DNA of 64,000 bases from Lolium rigidum. Lineage: Eukaryota > Streptophyta > Magnoliopsida > Poales > Poaceae. Each line of letters opens with the position of its first letter. Position 1 is the first letter of the stretch. The notes beneath the pieces were generated by a model. The model saw nothing but the letters and a program-made list of their open reading frames with translations. It was not told the origin of the DNA and made no database searches. The translations under genes and the position numbers were made by a program. The stretch covers positions 96,550,292 to 96,614,291 of the forward strand of contig NC_061510.1 of the NCBI RefSeq assembly GCF_022539505.1. Reading direction: 5' to 3'. Shown one piece after another: positions 34,590 to 44,799 of this stretch.

Positions 34590-35279
34590 GAACCATATGC
34601 TCCCCTGAGTTCGACCTTGCAGTTTTACATGATCGTTTCACCTAATGTCATTAGCTTTCTTGCACAGCGAGAGAATGGATTCGGGAAGTCCCAGTCAATC
34701 ACACTCACTTCGAGTGTTTACATCGACGCTGCAACTCTGCAAGGCGACACGAACGTACGTACTACGTACTACTCACGGCCAGCTCCCAGCAGCCAAGTGT
34801 GACCGATGATCTTCTCTTCCTCCTTGTTTTGCCCCACTTCACCCCGGGTCTCGGACACGCTTTTGGCAACAATTTCAACCCCAAAGGAGTCAAGGACACA
34901 AGTCTCCCTTCACTGTTCCATTTGCCTCTGTTTGCTAGACCGCGTGGGAGCAGGGTCCTACACTCCTACTCAGTTCAGCTCGGTTAGGAGTGTTGAACTG
35001 TTCCTCGCTGTGATTGACCGGCCATTTTGTCGGGTTGCTTAAATATAACCATACGTATGCTCGACCCAAAGAATGGCAGTGGAGGTTTGTCGCAAAATTA
35101 AGATGGATTTCGAGCAATTGGAGATAGAGTAGTTTCTTTCTGTAGGGGTGCTAGTGTGGAGGAGAGCCCATGTCGTATGTGATCGGTGCTCTCCACGAGT
35201 TATTGGGTTCTTGTAATTGACGTTCTCTCTATCTTAATGAAGAAGACATGCAATTCTCATGTTTGTTCTTGAAAAAAAC
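34590..35279 (+). mobile_element. Unassigned DNA ending in a LINE-type tail
   Basis: The right part (about 34980-35279) ends ttaatgaagaagacatgcaa, then ttctcatgtttgttcttgaaaaaaa, the form of grass LINE 3' ends. The left part (34590-34980) shows no gene. No TSD was found. Confidence 0.4.
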
Positions 35280-35824
35280 ATATTACCCTTCGAGGCCCTA
35301 ACTGAAATTACTTATCGCTGAAACGGGTGAACATATACACTAAAATACGTCGAGTTCTCTAGATACATATGAATCAACGAACAAGTAACATGGATCGACC
35401 GGAGTAACAAGGCTCCATATAATCATAACAATAAGAACTTCACCAGTTAAAACAAGTTCACATTTTTTCCGGATAGCTAAATCTAACATGCGAACTGTTG
35501 CGAAGCAGATTTTTCAGAAACTATCATTTTTTTTAACCCAAAAACATGCAAAGCACTGCATGTCGGTTCATCAAGATCAGAGAAGGTTTTTTACAGGACT
35601 GGCCGACTGAGAATACAAGTATGGCACTCAGAAAGAACTGTGGCGGAAGGATTGCCGTCAATTCATTAATATCAGCAGTATTCCCAAGTCATACATCTTG
35701 AAACAGAAAATGGCAATCATATCACTTCTAAAAAACAGTAGGCTAAGTAGTATTCCTCCGATAAAACTAAACACACTGTTTCCCTAGCGATGACCAAGCT
35801 ATGTAATGGCCTAGTGACTAGTGA
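35280..35824. other. Unassigned DNA with a duplicated 36-bp word at its end
   Basis: No ORF or transposon end is seen. The segment 35770-35805 (aacacactgtttccctagcg ...) is repeated at 37298-37333 with 32 of 36 positions matching, next to the 3' end of the PGG gene. Confidence 0.5.
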
Positions 35825-36095
35825 GGCTGGTGCCAACGCGGGCGCTAGGAGGGGCGCTACCGCCCGCGACAGGGCGAGAGGGAGGCGAGAGCGGGGCGAG
35901 ACGGTAGCATCGGGCGGTGGCGCGGGCGCCCATCGTTAGGGCGCGGTACCGCCCGCCTATAGCCCGCGTTGGAGGCGAGAGCGGGGCGAGAGGGAGGCGG
36001 TAGCGGTGCTAGTGGGAGCGGTAGGGAGGCGGTAGGAAGGAGAGAGAAGTGAGAGCTGGCACTATAGTCCGTGCACTGGCACCGTAGGGTGAGAG
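35825..36095. mobile_element. Harbinger-type MITE, truncated
   Basis: This copy is the reverse complement of the 26226-26562 MITE. It starts ggctggtgccaacgc and stops at ggtgagag, where the hAT element begins. The other end is missing on the far side of that insertion. Confidence 0.75.
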
Positions 36096-37092
36096 CAGGC
36101 CCGGCCCTGAGGGGGGGCAGGCGGGGCGGCCGCCCCGGGCCCCCAAACCTAAGGGGCCCCAAAGTCCCGGCAAGCTAAGGCAGCGGCGGCGGAGGTTCAT
36201 CCGGCGGCGCCATTAGAGCATGCAGAGTGTTTCTCTCGTGTCGTTCAGGAGAGAGGAGGACGACCGAAGGAAGCGTTATTCTGTTTAGTGGGCTGGACGA
36301 TTCTTTTCCCTTTTGTTATGTTGGGCTTTTTTCCTTAATCAGTTTGGGCCTTTTTCCTTTAATAAGCTGTGAGGATACTAAGTGCGTGGGGGCCCCTAAA
36401 AAAAAAGTGCGTGGGGGCCCTCAAAAAAAAGTGCGTGGGGTATGTTGAGGTAAGATATATCATGTATACACGCACAGATCAATTTGAGAAGTGGCGCTCT
36501 AAAAATTAATCGTATTTTGAAGTGCAGAATTCTTTTTCTGGCACGAGAAACGAGAGTCAAAAAAAGAACATATGCCTGCTCAAAATTCCATATACGGTGA
36601 TGTAGGTCCTCATACTTGGCTACTTAATCCGTCGCATGACGTTGGGGTCCATAAAATATTCTCATTAGTGACTTTTAAAATAAAACCATCATTGTCTCAA
36701 AAAGAAGGCCATCATATAAACATATACTTTTGGTATCAAAAGTTAAGGACGTCGTAGAATTACCTAAATTTAGATGTATCTTGCAGATTTATCTAAATTT
36801 CACTATATCTAAATCGTCTAGATATATCCAAATTTAGACAAATCTGTGATATCTTTTCAAAATAAAAGGAGTACGTAAATTATTAACATACAATCATTAG
36901 TGACTTTATATCTAGGAATACCGGATATTCTTAAAACAACAAGTATAATATTTGATATCAATATTGCTCGCATAGATTATAAATGTTAATTGGTATCATT
37001 TCATGTATATGTGTATAAATAATTATTTGAGACTTCTAGGGCCCTAGATTTTCATTTCGCCCTGGGTCCCTGAAATCTCAGGACCGGGCCTG
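36096..37092. mobile_element. hAT-type non-autonomous element, 997 bp
   Basis: The ends CAGGCCCGGCCCTGAG and (reversed) CAGGCCCGGTCCTGAG differ at one base. The left subterminus has the ggggggcaggcggggcggcc text common to this grass hAT group. A tandem aaaaaaagtgcgtgggg motif lies at 36380-36440. The flanks (ggtgagag / gtcaagta) do not form an 8-bp TSD, so one side was rearranged after insertion. Confidence 0.8.
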
Positions 37093-37143
37093 GTCAAGTA
37101 GAGTAGCTTGGTCATTACATAGCTCCCACGTCGAGTCCACTCA

Positions 37144-37227
37144 GGCTGGTGCCAATGCATCACCCCACTATAGCCTCGTCACGTCAGCTTTTTCCTCACT
37201 CTCACCCCACTCTCACCTCACTCTCAA
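37144..37227. mobile_element. Harbinger-type MITE end fragment
   Basis: It starts ggctggtgccaatgcatcac like the left end of the 26226 MITE, in the opposite orientation to the fragment at 35825. It ends after cctcactctca. Confidence 0.65.
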
Positions 37228-37365
37228 CTTGACTACTTCCTCGGTTCCTCCGATAAAAAAACATACTCCTAGGAGTAACTAGGAGGGTACTATGAGTAAC
37301 ACACTGCTTCCCTAGCGATCACCAAACTATTTATAGTATAAATATGCAATGGTGATATCCGTTAA

Positions 37366-38075
37366 CTAGTTGGCGTGGTTGCAGCAGAGGACATGGGCGA
37401 TGCGCGTGCGGTGCTCCGGGCGGACGCTGATGATGAGCCAGAGGAAGGCGAGGACGGCCGCCCAGACGAGGATGTCGACGGCCAGGTGTGTCTTGGGCTG
37501 CGACACGATGAAGGTGAGGACGAGGCTGGAGTAAGCCACGACGAAGGACCACCGCACGTGGCGCGAGTCCACCGACATCCGCACCAGCAGGCTCAGCGTC
37601 ATCACCATGGAGCTCGCGAACCCCACCCAGCTCGCCGCCATGAACATCCAGTACCTGCATGCCACCGGCAATTTGTTAGCCGAGATCGATTGATCGATTG
37701 AGTTCACGGCCGGGGCGGCTGCGGCGCGTACCTGCGTCCGTGCAGGTCGCGCATGATGGGGTCGCCGGCGAGGTACATGTCGCTGCCGTCCTTCGTCTTC
37801 TTGGTGTCCTGCCAGTACCCGCCGGGGATGTTGGTGCCGAGCTGGTACGTGAGCGTGGTGATCAGCGTGGCCACCACCAGCAGCGTGTTCGCGTCGTTGC
37901 CGACCCAGGTGTTCGGGCCCTGCGCGCCGAGGTGCTGCTGGTTCATGGCCGGGCGGCCGTGCGCCGTTGGCAGCTGCGGGTGCACGGCCGCTTGCGCTTG
38001 GTGGTGGCCCTGGCCTATCTCCACCTCCACGTTGCCCGCGGGCGCCGCGCCTGGGTGAACTTGCAGGTGATCCAT
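37366..38075 (-). CDS. PGG-domain four-helix membrane protein (two exons)
   Basis: Exon 1 is 38075-37732 and exon 2 is 37654-37366, with a 77-bp intron (AG|GTACGCG ... CATGCAG|G). Together they encode 210 residues. Residues 1-60 are a hydrophilic His/Gln/Pro-rich leader. Helix 1 (63-80) is followed by the signature NIPGGYWQD (82-90), then helices at about 118-139, 151-166 and 172-192. This is the PGG domain (PF13962), normally the C-terminal half of plant ankyrin-repeat membrane proteins such as ACD6-like proteins. Here no ankyrin repeats precede it. It presumably sits in the plasma membrane or endomembranes; partners are unknown. I chose ATG 38075 because the upstream frame has no ATG before a stop at about 38196. 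All exons are open, so the gene looks functional. Confidence 0.85.
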
Positions 38076-38252
38076 GCTCAACGCCGAGTGGCCAAGTGGG
38101 GATCTCGAATCGGAGGATGATTCGGCACTTCCTTGTGGTGACACCTCGATCGGTTCCGTTCGGATACTGGGACGATGTGAGTGGGAGTGGCTCAGTTAAG
38201 TGGATTTGGTGATTACTGAGGGAGTCAAGGGAGCTAGAGATCCAGGACCAGG

Positions 38253-38260
38253 CATATATG
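38253..38260 (-). promoter_or_regulatory. TATA-like box of the PGG gene
   Basis: The palindromic catatatg lies about 180 bp upstream of the ATG at 38075, in otherwise GC-rich DNA. A leader of roughly 150 nt would follow. No other TATA-like word is closer. Confidence 0.4.
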
Positions 38261-38485
38261 GAGCTCTCCCCTTCTCCGGGTCAAGTGAAGTCTACGATGG
38301 GATGTTATTTTGTCCCGTAGAGCCCAAACCGCGTCGTTGGCGATTGTACCCTCCTACGAACTTTCTTAGTGGTTTACCGAACACAAAGAACAGTGTTTCT
38401 ATACCGTGTTTAAAAATAGTGTTTCTATACGGCGTGCGTGTTGAAGGGAAATACAGGCCCGCGTTCTCCTTTCCCACAAAACCAA

Positions 38486-38617
38486 GTCATCAGGACGTAG
38501 CAGACTCAAAGTGGCCGTGCGTGGCGGAGCTTGCTGCCGTAGTCATCAGGACGTAGCAGACTCAAAGTGGCCGTGCGTGGCGGAGCTTGCTGCCGTAGTC
38601 ATCAGGACGTAGCAGAC
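38486..38617. repeat. 56-bp tandem repeat upstream of the PGG gene
   Basis: Units start gtcatcaggacgtagcagac at 38486, 38542 and 38598. The first two are identical over 56 bp and the third is cut after about 20 bp. The array lies 410-540 bp upstream of the ATG, possibly in or near the promoter. Confidence 0.9.
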
Positions 38618-38797
38618 GGACTCTGGATTCAACAGAGATGCATAAATGCGGCGTGACACTATCGGTCAAGGTGATCAACTACTCCATATAGGCACACAAC
38701 GATTAAGTATTGGCGGGCACTCTGCAGCGTCTATACTCCGTATAGACGGCCCCTTGTCCAATCAGTGCAGATCATCTAACTGAAAAGTCGTTCAAAT

Positions 38798-38952
38798 GAC
38801 GGTAAAATACCATTTGCCAAACGCCTTGCAGTTTTTGCCAGAACTGAGAAATACTGCGGTATCAAAAAACTGCAATATTCCTCCCCATACATATAAATAC
38901 TTTAGTTTTGTAATACTTCAGTTTTAGAAAAACTTTGTTGCCAAACTAGGCC
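38798..38952. mobile_element. Tourist-type MITE, inverted relative of 48491-48600
   Basis: The right end is actttgttgccaaactaggcc followed by TAA (38953-38955). The body has actgcggtatc and gccaaacgcc. The same body occurs reversed at 48491-48600, so two copies face each other across the Helitron. Confidence 0.6.
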
Positions 38953-39232
38953 TAACCCTTCATGATATCTACACTACTTAAAAAGGAGGAACATGTTCCT
39001 TATTCTGCCAACTCTCAATACGTCAAACTTTTCGTCGTCCTACATTTCATCCGCTTCGTCATCCCGCGTGGGCCCAACTGGGCCAAAGCCCAACAAACTC
39101 GACCAGAACGGGAACGGCAGCCGAAACCCTCGCTCCTCAACCTGGGATGCAATCCTCACGCTCGCCGACCGCCTCCATCTCCACGTCCCGCCGCGCCGCC
39201 CCCTCCTCCCTTTGGCAGTAGAGAGCACCGTC

Positions 39233-39925
39233 ACACCTTCTCCCTTTTTTTTTTGCGACAAAGGGCTGATATTTAGAACAAAGTTCTTACAGAAAAGTCC
39301 ACAACAAAGAAAAAAAATACACAACAGCCCCTGTGGACTCCGCTGCCGAAGACGACGACTGGGACGTATCGCCGGCGCGCCGCCGCTACTCCTCCACTTG
39401 AACCTTGGATCGGGAGGAGCCTCCCTACGGCCGGGAAGTCGACGAAACTCAGTCCCGGAGGACCTCCATCCAGCGCCATCGAGGCCAGCGCCCTGTTCCG
39501 CACATCAGCACCTTGAAGAACCAGATCCGGATCCGCCGTCACGGACGCCGGCGGGAGATTATTGACGCGCCGCGCAGCTCCAAGAAGCCGTGGGCACGAC
39601 CACGGCAGCAGATCCGCAGCGCTACTCCACGGAGCACCACCGTCGGAGGAGAGAACTGCCACCGCCACAAGCCACTCCGGCCACGCCACCACCTCCAAAG
39701 CGCCGCCGGCTGGCATCCTACTACTTCCTACACTATGTACACGCCATGATCCGGTGATTCCCCGACCTCCCGCCGCCGGAGCGGCCGCCGGAGGCTGAGA
39801 AATCGACCGGATCGATGGCGGCGAGGTGGAAGGAGTGGGAGAGCTCAAGAAATCGCCTTCTACTGTAGACGGAAGAAGGAGAGGTCCAAGGTCCTCTTTT
39901 TTGAGAGGGTACACCCTCTCCCTTT
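39233..39925 (-). mobile_element. LINE insertion inside Helitron, minus strand
   Basis: The insert (39248-39910) starts with a T run (poly(A) on the minus strand) followed by gcgacaaagggctgatattt, a LINE tail in reverse. It is flanked by 15-bp repeats acaccttctcccttt (39233-39247) and acaccctctcccttt (39911-39925) that differ at one base. The 222-aa minus-strand ORF inside is probably untranslated LINE sequence. The flanking Helitron DNA (39050-39232 and 39926-40060) is GC-rich and may be a captured first exon. Confidence 0.6.
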
Positions 39926-40059
39926 GCCTCGGCGAATCCATGTCGCTACCGTGGCCTCACTATACCGCCGCCGCGCAAGGAAACCCTAGCCGCGTCGAGC
40001 TTGCATTGATGCGCCCGCCTCCGACGCACTCCGCACCCACAGCTGCCACCTCGAGGTGA

Positions 40060-41430
40060 GCCTCAGGTGGATAGCCTGCTTGTAGGTGGTTTGGCTGCGG
40101 AGCTTCACTCAAGGTCAACATCCCCGAGGAGCCCCCACTTCCTTGCCTGGTTCTCGGATGCGGAGGATGGAGGACAGAACCATACGGTAATCTCCGCCCT
40201 GGCCCTATACGGTATTGCCTCGTATTATCATGTGTTCCTTTCTGTTTACGGGGTTGGTTGTGACCCTGTGTGTTGTCCACTTCTTCAGTGAATATAATCT
40301 ATACTATACCTGGATGATGGTAAGCTGATTTCCCTGATCCTTGAGGCGGAATTTTCCATACATCGTCCAGCAAGGCCGCAAGGTGGAATTCGTTGATGAT
40401 GCAACTGCCAATGGCGACGCGGAGGATGCTGACGATCTGCCAATGCTGGTGGGGCATCTCACATGGCGCCACCGTCTCCAGTGAAGACCTCCGCCTCCTC
40501 CTTGCCATCCTCTTCTGGGACCATTTCAACACCTCCAATCTGCCGCGCCACCACCCCAGTACCGCCACACCACCACGCCACCACCTAGAGGACCTACTTT
40601 GCCTCCGCGTTACCCCTTTTTTTGCATTGAGAACCGATTAGTGATTGTAACTTTAAATTCTATAAAGTTTGTCAAGCATCTAAACATGAATCTGCAGTTA
40701 CTTATAGTTTATTATCTTTGCTCTTATCACTTTATGATAACATGGATTGGCGTGTGAGATCTGTTTCTACATTACAACAAATTTTTGAATTTTATACATA
40801 TGTTACTCTAATATCACTAGGTTTTTCTGAAGTAGCTGACTTAAGTCCGGTAAGATATATTCATATGTTCATGAATTGAGGGTATTACTGTACTAATTAA
40901 ATTCTGGAGCTCATTCTTTCTTTATTCTAGCAACTGAATGATAAAATGATGTATTTATGTTTTTGTACTGGTGTAGAGGATCAAATTTTTACAATAGTTT
41001 CATTAAAGGTTCATGATATACTCTTAGTTGAAATGACACGAGTTACTGTGTTTTTGCACTTTTGGTACTTCTCCAATCATCCGCTTTAAAACCATAAAAT
41101 CCATTCAGGATTTTAAAATGCTTTCCTAATGGTACCTTGATGTGAAATTGTTTGCTTCATGAATCTTTGGCTCTGAAGCGGTACCATTATTTTACAGATT
41201 ATGTTATATCGTAGGAATTGAGTTATTTCAAATCTGTAGTATATGTGAAGGAAAGTATTGCAAGCCTTCCCACTGTGAATGGGTATTTCATTCTGTCAAA
41301 AAAAAAGAAGCCTTGGCGAACAGTTTGATTGAGCAATACCACTCCATGGCAATGCTCTTCAGAAGGGTATTACTTTAGTCACTAAATTTGGGATCTCATT
41401 TGTTTATTCTAACAACTGGATGATAAAATC
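40060..41430 (+). other. Helitron interior without recognised gene
   Basis: A GC-rich segment at 40330-40630 is open in one frame around FVDDATANGDAEDADDLPML but shows no domain. The rest is AT-rich. It includes one copy of a unit with ggtacttctccaatcatc (41065), which recurs at 43219 and 44050. Confidence 0.45.
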
Positions 41431-41435
41431 ATCTA

Positions 41436-41600
41436 TTTACTTATTTGTAGTGATCTTAAGAGGGGACTGTTACTGTTTTTTCACTAAAGCTTCATGTTTT
41501 TTTACTTTTAGTATCATCTATTTACGTATCTGTAGTGATCTTAAGAGGGAACTGTTACTGTTTTTTCACTAAAACATCATGTTTTTTTACTTTTAGTTGG
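41436..41600 (+). repeat. 85-bp tandem duplication beside the ABCC fragment
   Basis: tgatcttaagaggg occurs at 41451 and 41536, with matching gttactgttttttcactaaa and catgtttttttacttttag after each. The related single copy at 43910-44010 lacks the duplication, so it arose after the units diverged. Confidence 0.75.
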
Positions 41601-41609
41601 CATGGCATG

Positions 41610-43200
41610 TCGCAGCGGCACTGGTTCTTCCGGCTGCAGCAAGCCGGGATCCGCGCGCGGTCCGCGCTTGTCTCCGTCGTGTACCAGAAAGGGCTCTCCC
41701 TGTCCAGCACCTCCAGACAGAGCCGCACCAGCGGCGAGATGATCAACATCATCAGCGTGGACGCCGACCGCGTCGGCCTGTTCTCATGGTACATGCACGA
41801 CCTCTGGTTGGTGCCGCTCCAAGTAGGCATGGCGCTCTTCATCTTGTACTCCACCCTCGGGGTCGCCTCGCTTGCAGCGCTCGCTGCCACCGTCGTTGTC
41901 ATGCTTGCCAATGTGCCTCCGATGCAAATGCAGGAGAGGTTCCAGCAGAAGCTCATGGACTGCAAGGATGTCAGGATGAAGTCCACATCTGAGATCCTGC
42001 GCAACATGAGGATTCTTAAACTGCAGGGGTGGGAGATGAAGTTCTTGTCCAAGATCATCGACCTGCGGAAAACAGAGGAAAGCTGGCTCAAGAAGTATCT
42101 GTACACGTCCACCGTGGCCACCTTCGTGTTCTGGGGTGCCCCGACCTTCGTCGCCGTGGTAACATTCGGAGCCTGCATGCTCGTAGGGATACCATTGGAG
42201 TCAGGGAAGGTGCTGTCTGCATTGGCCACGTTCCGAGTGCTTCAAGAACCAATATACAACCTTCCCGACACAATCTCGATGATGATTCAGACTAAGGTGT
42301 CTCTTGACAGGATAGCTTCTTTCCTCTGTCTCGAGGAGTTGCCAACTGATGCTGTGCAGAGGTTGCCAAGTGGTAACTCGGATATCGCAATTGAGGTCAG
42401 CAATGGGTCCTTTTCCTGGGACGCCTCAGCTGAAGTGCCAACGCTGAAGGATCTGAACTTTCAAGCTCGGCAAGGCATGCGGGTCGCCGTCTGTGGGACC
42501 GTCGGCTCTGGAAAATCAAGCTTGCTCTCTTGCATTCTTGGTGAGATGCCAAAGCTATCAGGAGAGGTCAAGACTTGCGGAACAATGGCATATGTCAGCC
42601 AGTCAGCATGGATACAGAGCGGCAAAATTCAGGACAACATACTGTTCGGCAAGGAGATGGACACTGAGAAGTATGATACGATCCTTGAGTCATGTTCCCT
42701 AAAAAAAGACTTGGAGATATTACCATTTGGTGACAAAACGGTCATTGGAGAGCGAGGCATCAATCTTAGTGGCGGGCAGAAGCAAAGGATTCAGATAGCC
42801 CGAGCTTTGTATCAGGATGCCGACATCTATTTATTCGATGATCCATTCAGTGCAGTCGATGCCCACACAGGCTCCCACCTCTTCAAGGTATAATATGATC
42901 TTTTATTTGTTCAGTAAGATGGTTGAAAACACATTTCTTAAGGCTTGTACCATTTGCAGGAATGCTTGCTTGGGGTTTTGGGATCAAAAACAGTTGTTTA
43001 TGTTACGCACCAGATTGAATTCCTACCTGCGGCTGATCTTATTCTGGTGAGAATTTCATTGGCAAAAGTTTCATGTAAACTTATTGTCATAAATTTCTTG
43101 GTTCTTCTTATAATAAGATAAATTAATGTAGGTAATGAATGGTGGGAGAATAGCCCAAGCAGGCAAATACAACGAAATCCTTGGATCAGGGGAAGAGTTC
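41610..43200 (+). pseudogene. Captured ABCC (MRP-type) transporter fragment: TMD1 part plus complete NBD1
   Basis: Three exons remain with GT-AG introns: 41610-42887, 42960-43046 and 43132-43200, 478 codons in one open frame. The first part is the second half of transmembrane domain 1 (SQRHWFFRLQQAGIRARSAL ... MLANVPP, KLQGWEMKFL). NBD1 follows with Walker A GTVGSGKSS, Q-loop AYVSQSAWIQ, signature LSGGQKQR, Walker B IYLFDDPFSAVDAHTG and H-loop VTHQIEF. It stops at ILGSGEEF, before the linker to TMD2. ABCC proteins are vacuolar or plasma-membrane pumps for glutathione conjugates and anthocyanins. This piece lacks the N-terminus, TMD2 and NBD2 and cannot be a pump. Kept introns show DNA-level capture; the absence of stops suggests it is recent. 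Confidence 0.9.
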
Positions 43201-44741
43201 CTCTTTTTTTGCGCTTTGAGTACTTCTCCAATCATCAGTTCTGAAACAATAAACTCCATTTTTCCTAAATATGAGACGTTTTAGGAGTTCAAATATTTAT
43301 GAACGGAGTGTACTAATTAAGAATTGTTGAGTTCAAATTATGTCTGAATCTAGGATCAATGGCTCTGTGCCCATGTAACTTGTGTGATAAATTGCTTGCT
43401 TGTGTTATCTCTTTTGACTTTCTTCGTCTCCTTTTGAGAGAAATATTTAAATTCTTTCTACATAATTACTATAAACAGTGCTAAAATCCTATTCGCAAAA
43501 AAAGCCTGGAAAGGACCCTTCGACTGAGGTTTTGTTGTACATTCAATTATAGAGCATGCTCGTGTGGTGGGAGAGTTTTCATAATGCTTAATATAATTTA
43601 TTTTTTTGTATTATATTTATGTTACTTTCTAAGTTACAATAGTTGTTTCATGCTCCGCTCATCTATCAATGGGTTCTGAAATAAGATGTATTTTAATTCT
43701 TCCAAAACTTGAGAAATAAAAATATCACTACTGTTTCTGATCAACTTTCTGGGTAATGGTAAGATGGATGGTTTCAAGGAAAATATGAAAGAACGGATGT
43801 GCTGCCAATTTCTCGAAATTTTAGTCTGGGACAATGAAAAATGTATGCATGTTGAGAGGCAGAATCAAAAGACGAACCAAAAAATTGGGAGCTCCTTTTT
43901 TGTTTATTCTAGCAACTGGATTATAAAATTATATATATTTATGTATTTGTAGTGATGTTTAGCAGGAAATTGTTATTGTTGTTTTACTAAAGCTTCATGC
44001 TCTTACTCTTAGTCGGCATGGCATGAGTTTCTCTGTTTTTACACTTTCGGTACTTCTCCAATCATCAGGTCTAAAACCATAAACTCCATTTAGGATTTTA
44101 TAATAGTTTACTAATGATTTCATGGATTGGTTGCGCGACGTTCCGCAGGTCGCATCCGGCCTACCACCAAGGCATCCTCACATCGAGATGCTGTCCGGGG
44201 ATGTGCCCACGAGGCTGGGTCTTTGTGTCCTACCTCAACCTCGGGAGTGACGCGACTTGACCTGGACATTGTCAAACCGAGCTCTGATGGTACCAACAAC
44301 GACTAGAAGAATCCGGTGACGAGATGAGCATGCTTCTCCTGATGTGTATGCACATGTGCCTTCGCTGCTGCATATATGTGCTTGCAAGAAAGGGCAACTA
44401 ATATGTTTCTATTTGTTAGAAAGCTCTGAATAAGATTATTGTTTCGTCCTCTTATAGGATTTGCTCTCCTTCCTCTTTGATGCTTTCATGATTAATAAGG
44501 TCTCTTCATGATTATGTTTACATACGATGGATGCGTCAATGAAAATTTTCAGCTGAAACTCCTTGTCCTCAAAGGTTACTGCTCTTTTTCATAGGGTTAC
44601 TGATCTCTTGCAGTTATATATGCATGCCGTGTGTGTTTCTCCAAAAATTAGGATTTTCACTAACCATGCTATTGTAGTTCATTCACAGGACATTGATTCT
44701 TTCAAGATATAATTGCTTGGAACTGGGAACTTTGTAGATCG
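43201..44741 (+). other. Helitron interior, repeat units and a possible terminal exon
   Basis: Two further copies of the ggtacttctccaatcatc unit lie at about 43215 and 44050. After the acceptor-like gttccgcag (about 44149) a frame runs to TAG at 44304-44306 and includes LDLDIVKPSSDGTNND. It might be the last exon of another captured gene, unidentified. Confidence 0.35.
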
Positions 44742-44799
44742 TTTTTTTCCTTCAAAATGGAGGGGGTACCCCTGACCTCTGCATCCACTTTGTAGATCG
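44729..44799 (-). mobile_element. 45-bp LINE stub with 13-bp TSD
   Basis: The repeats actttgtagatcg (44729-44741 and 44787-44799) flank 45 bp that begin with a T run and contain, reversed, ggatgcagaggtcaggggta. This is the extreme 3' tail of a LINE type whose tails also occur at 23353 and 24594. It is an almost fully 5'-truncated retrotransposition event. Confidence 0.75.

Noticed and set aside
36096..37100. 8-bp TSD for the hAT element
   Set aside because: Flanks ggtgagag and gtcaagta match at only about three positions.
38076..38144. Upstream start of the PGG gene at 38144
   Set aside because: The codon there is GTG; the frame has no ATG between a stop near 38196 and 38075.
39273..39941. 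222-codon minus-strand ORF in the Helitron
   Set aside because: Lies within a LINE-like insertion with poly(A) and near-perfect TSD; composition is GC-driven with no domain.
41535..41609. ORF extension and Met upstream of the ABCC homology
   Set aside because: The 25 codons before 41610 translate the Helitron acceptor sequence, not transporter; the ATG at 41607 is a junction product.
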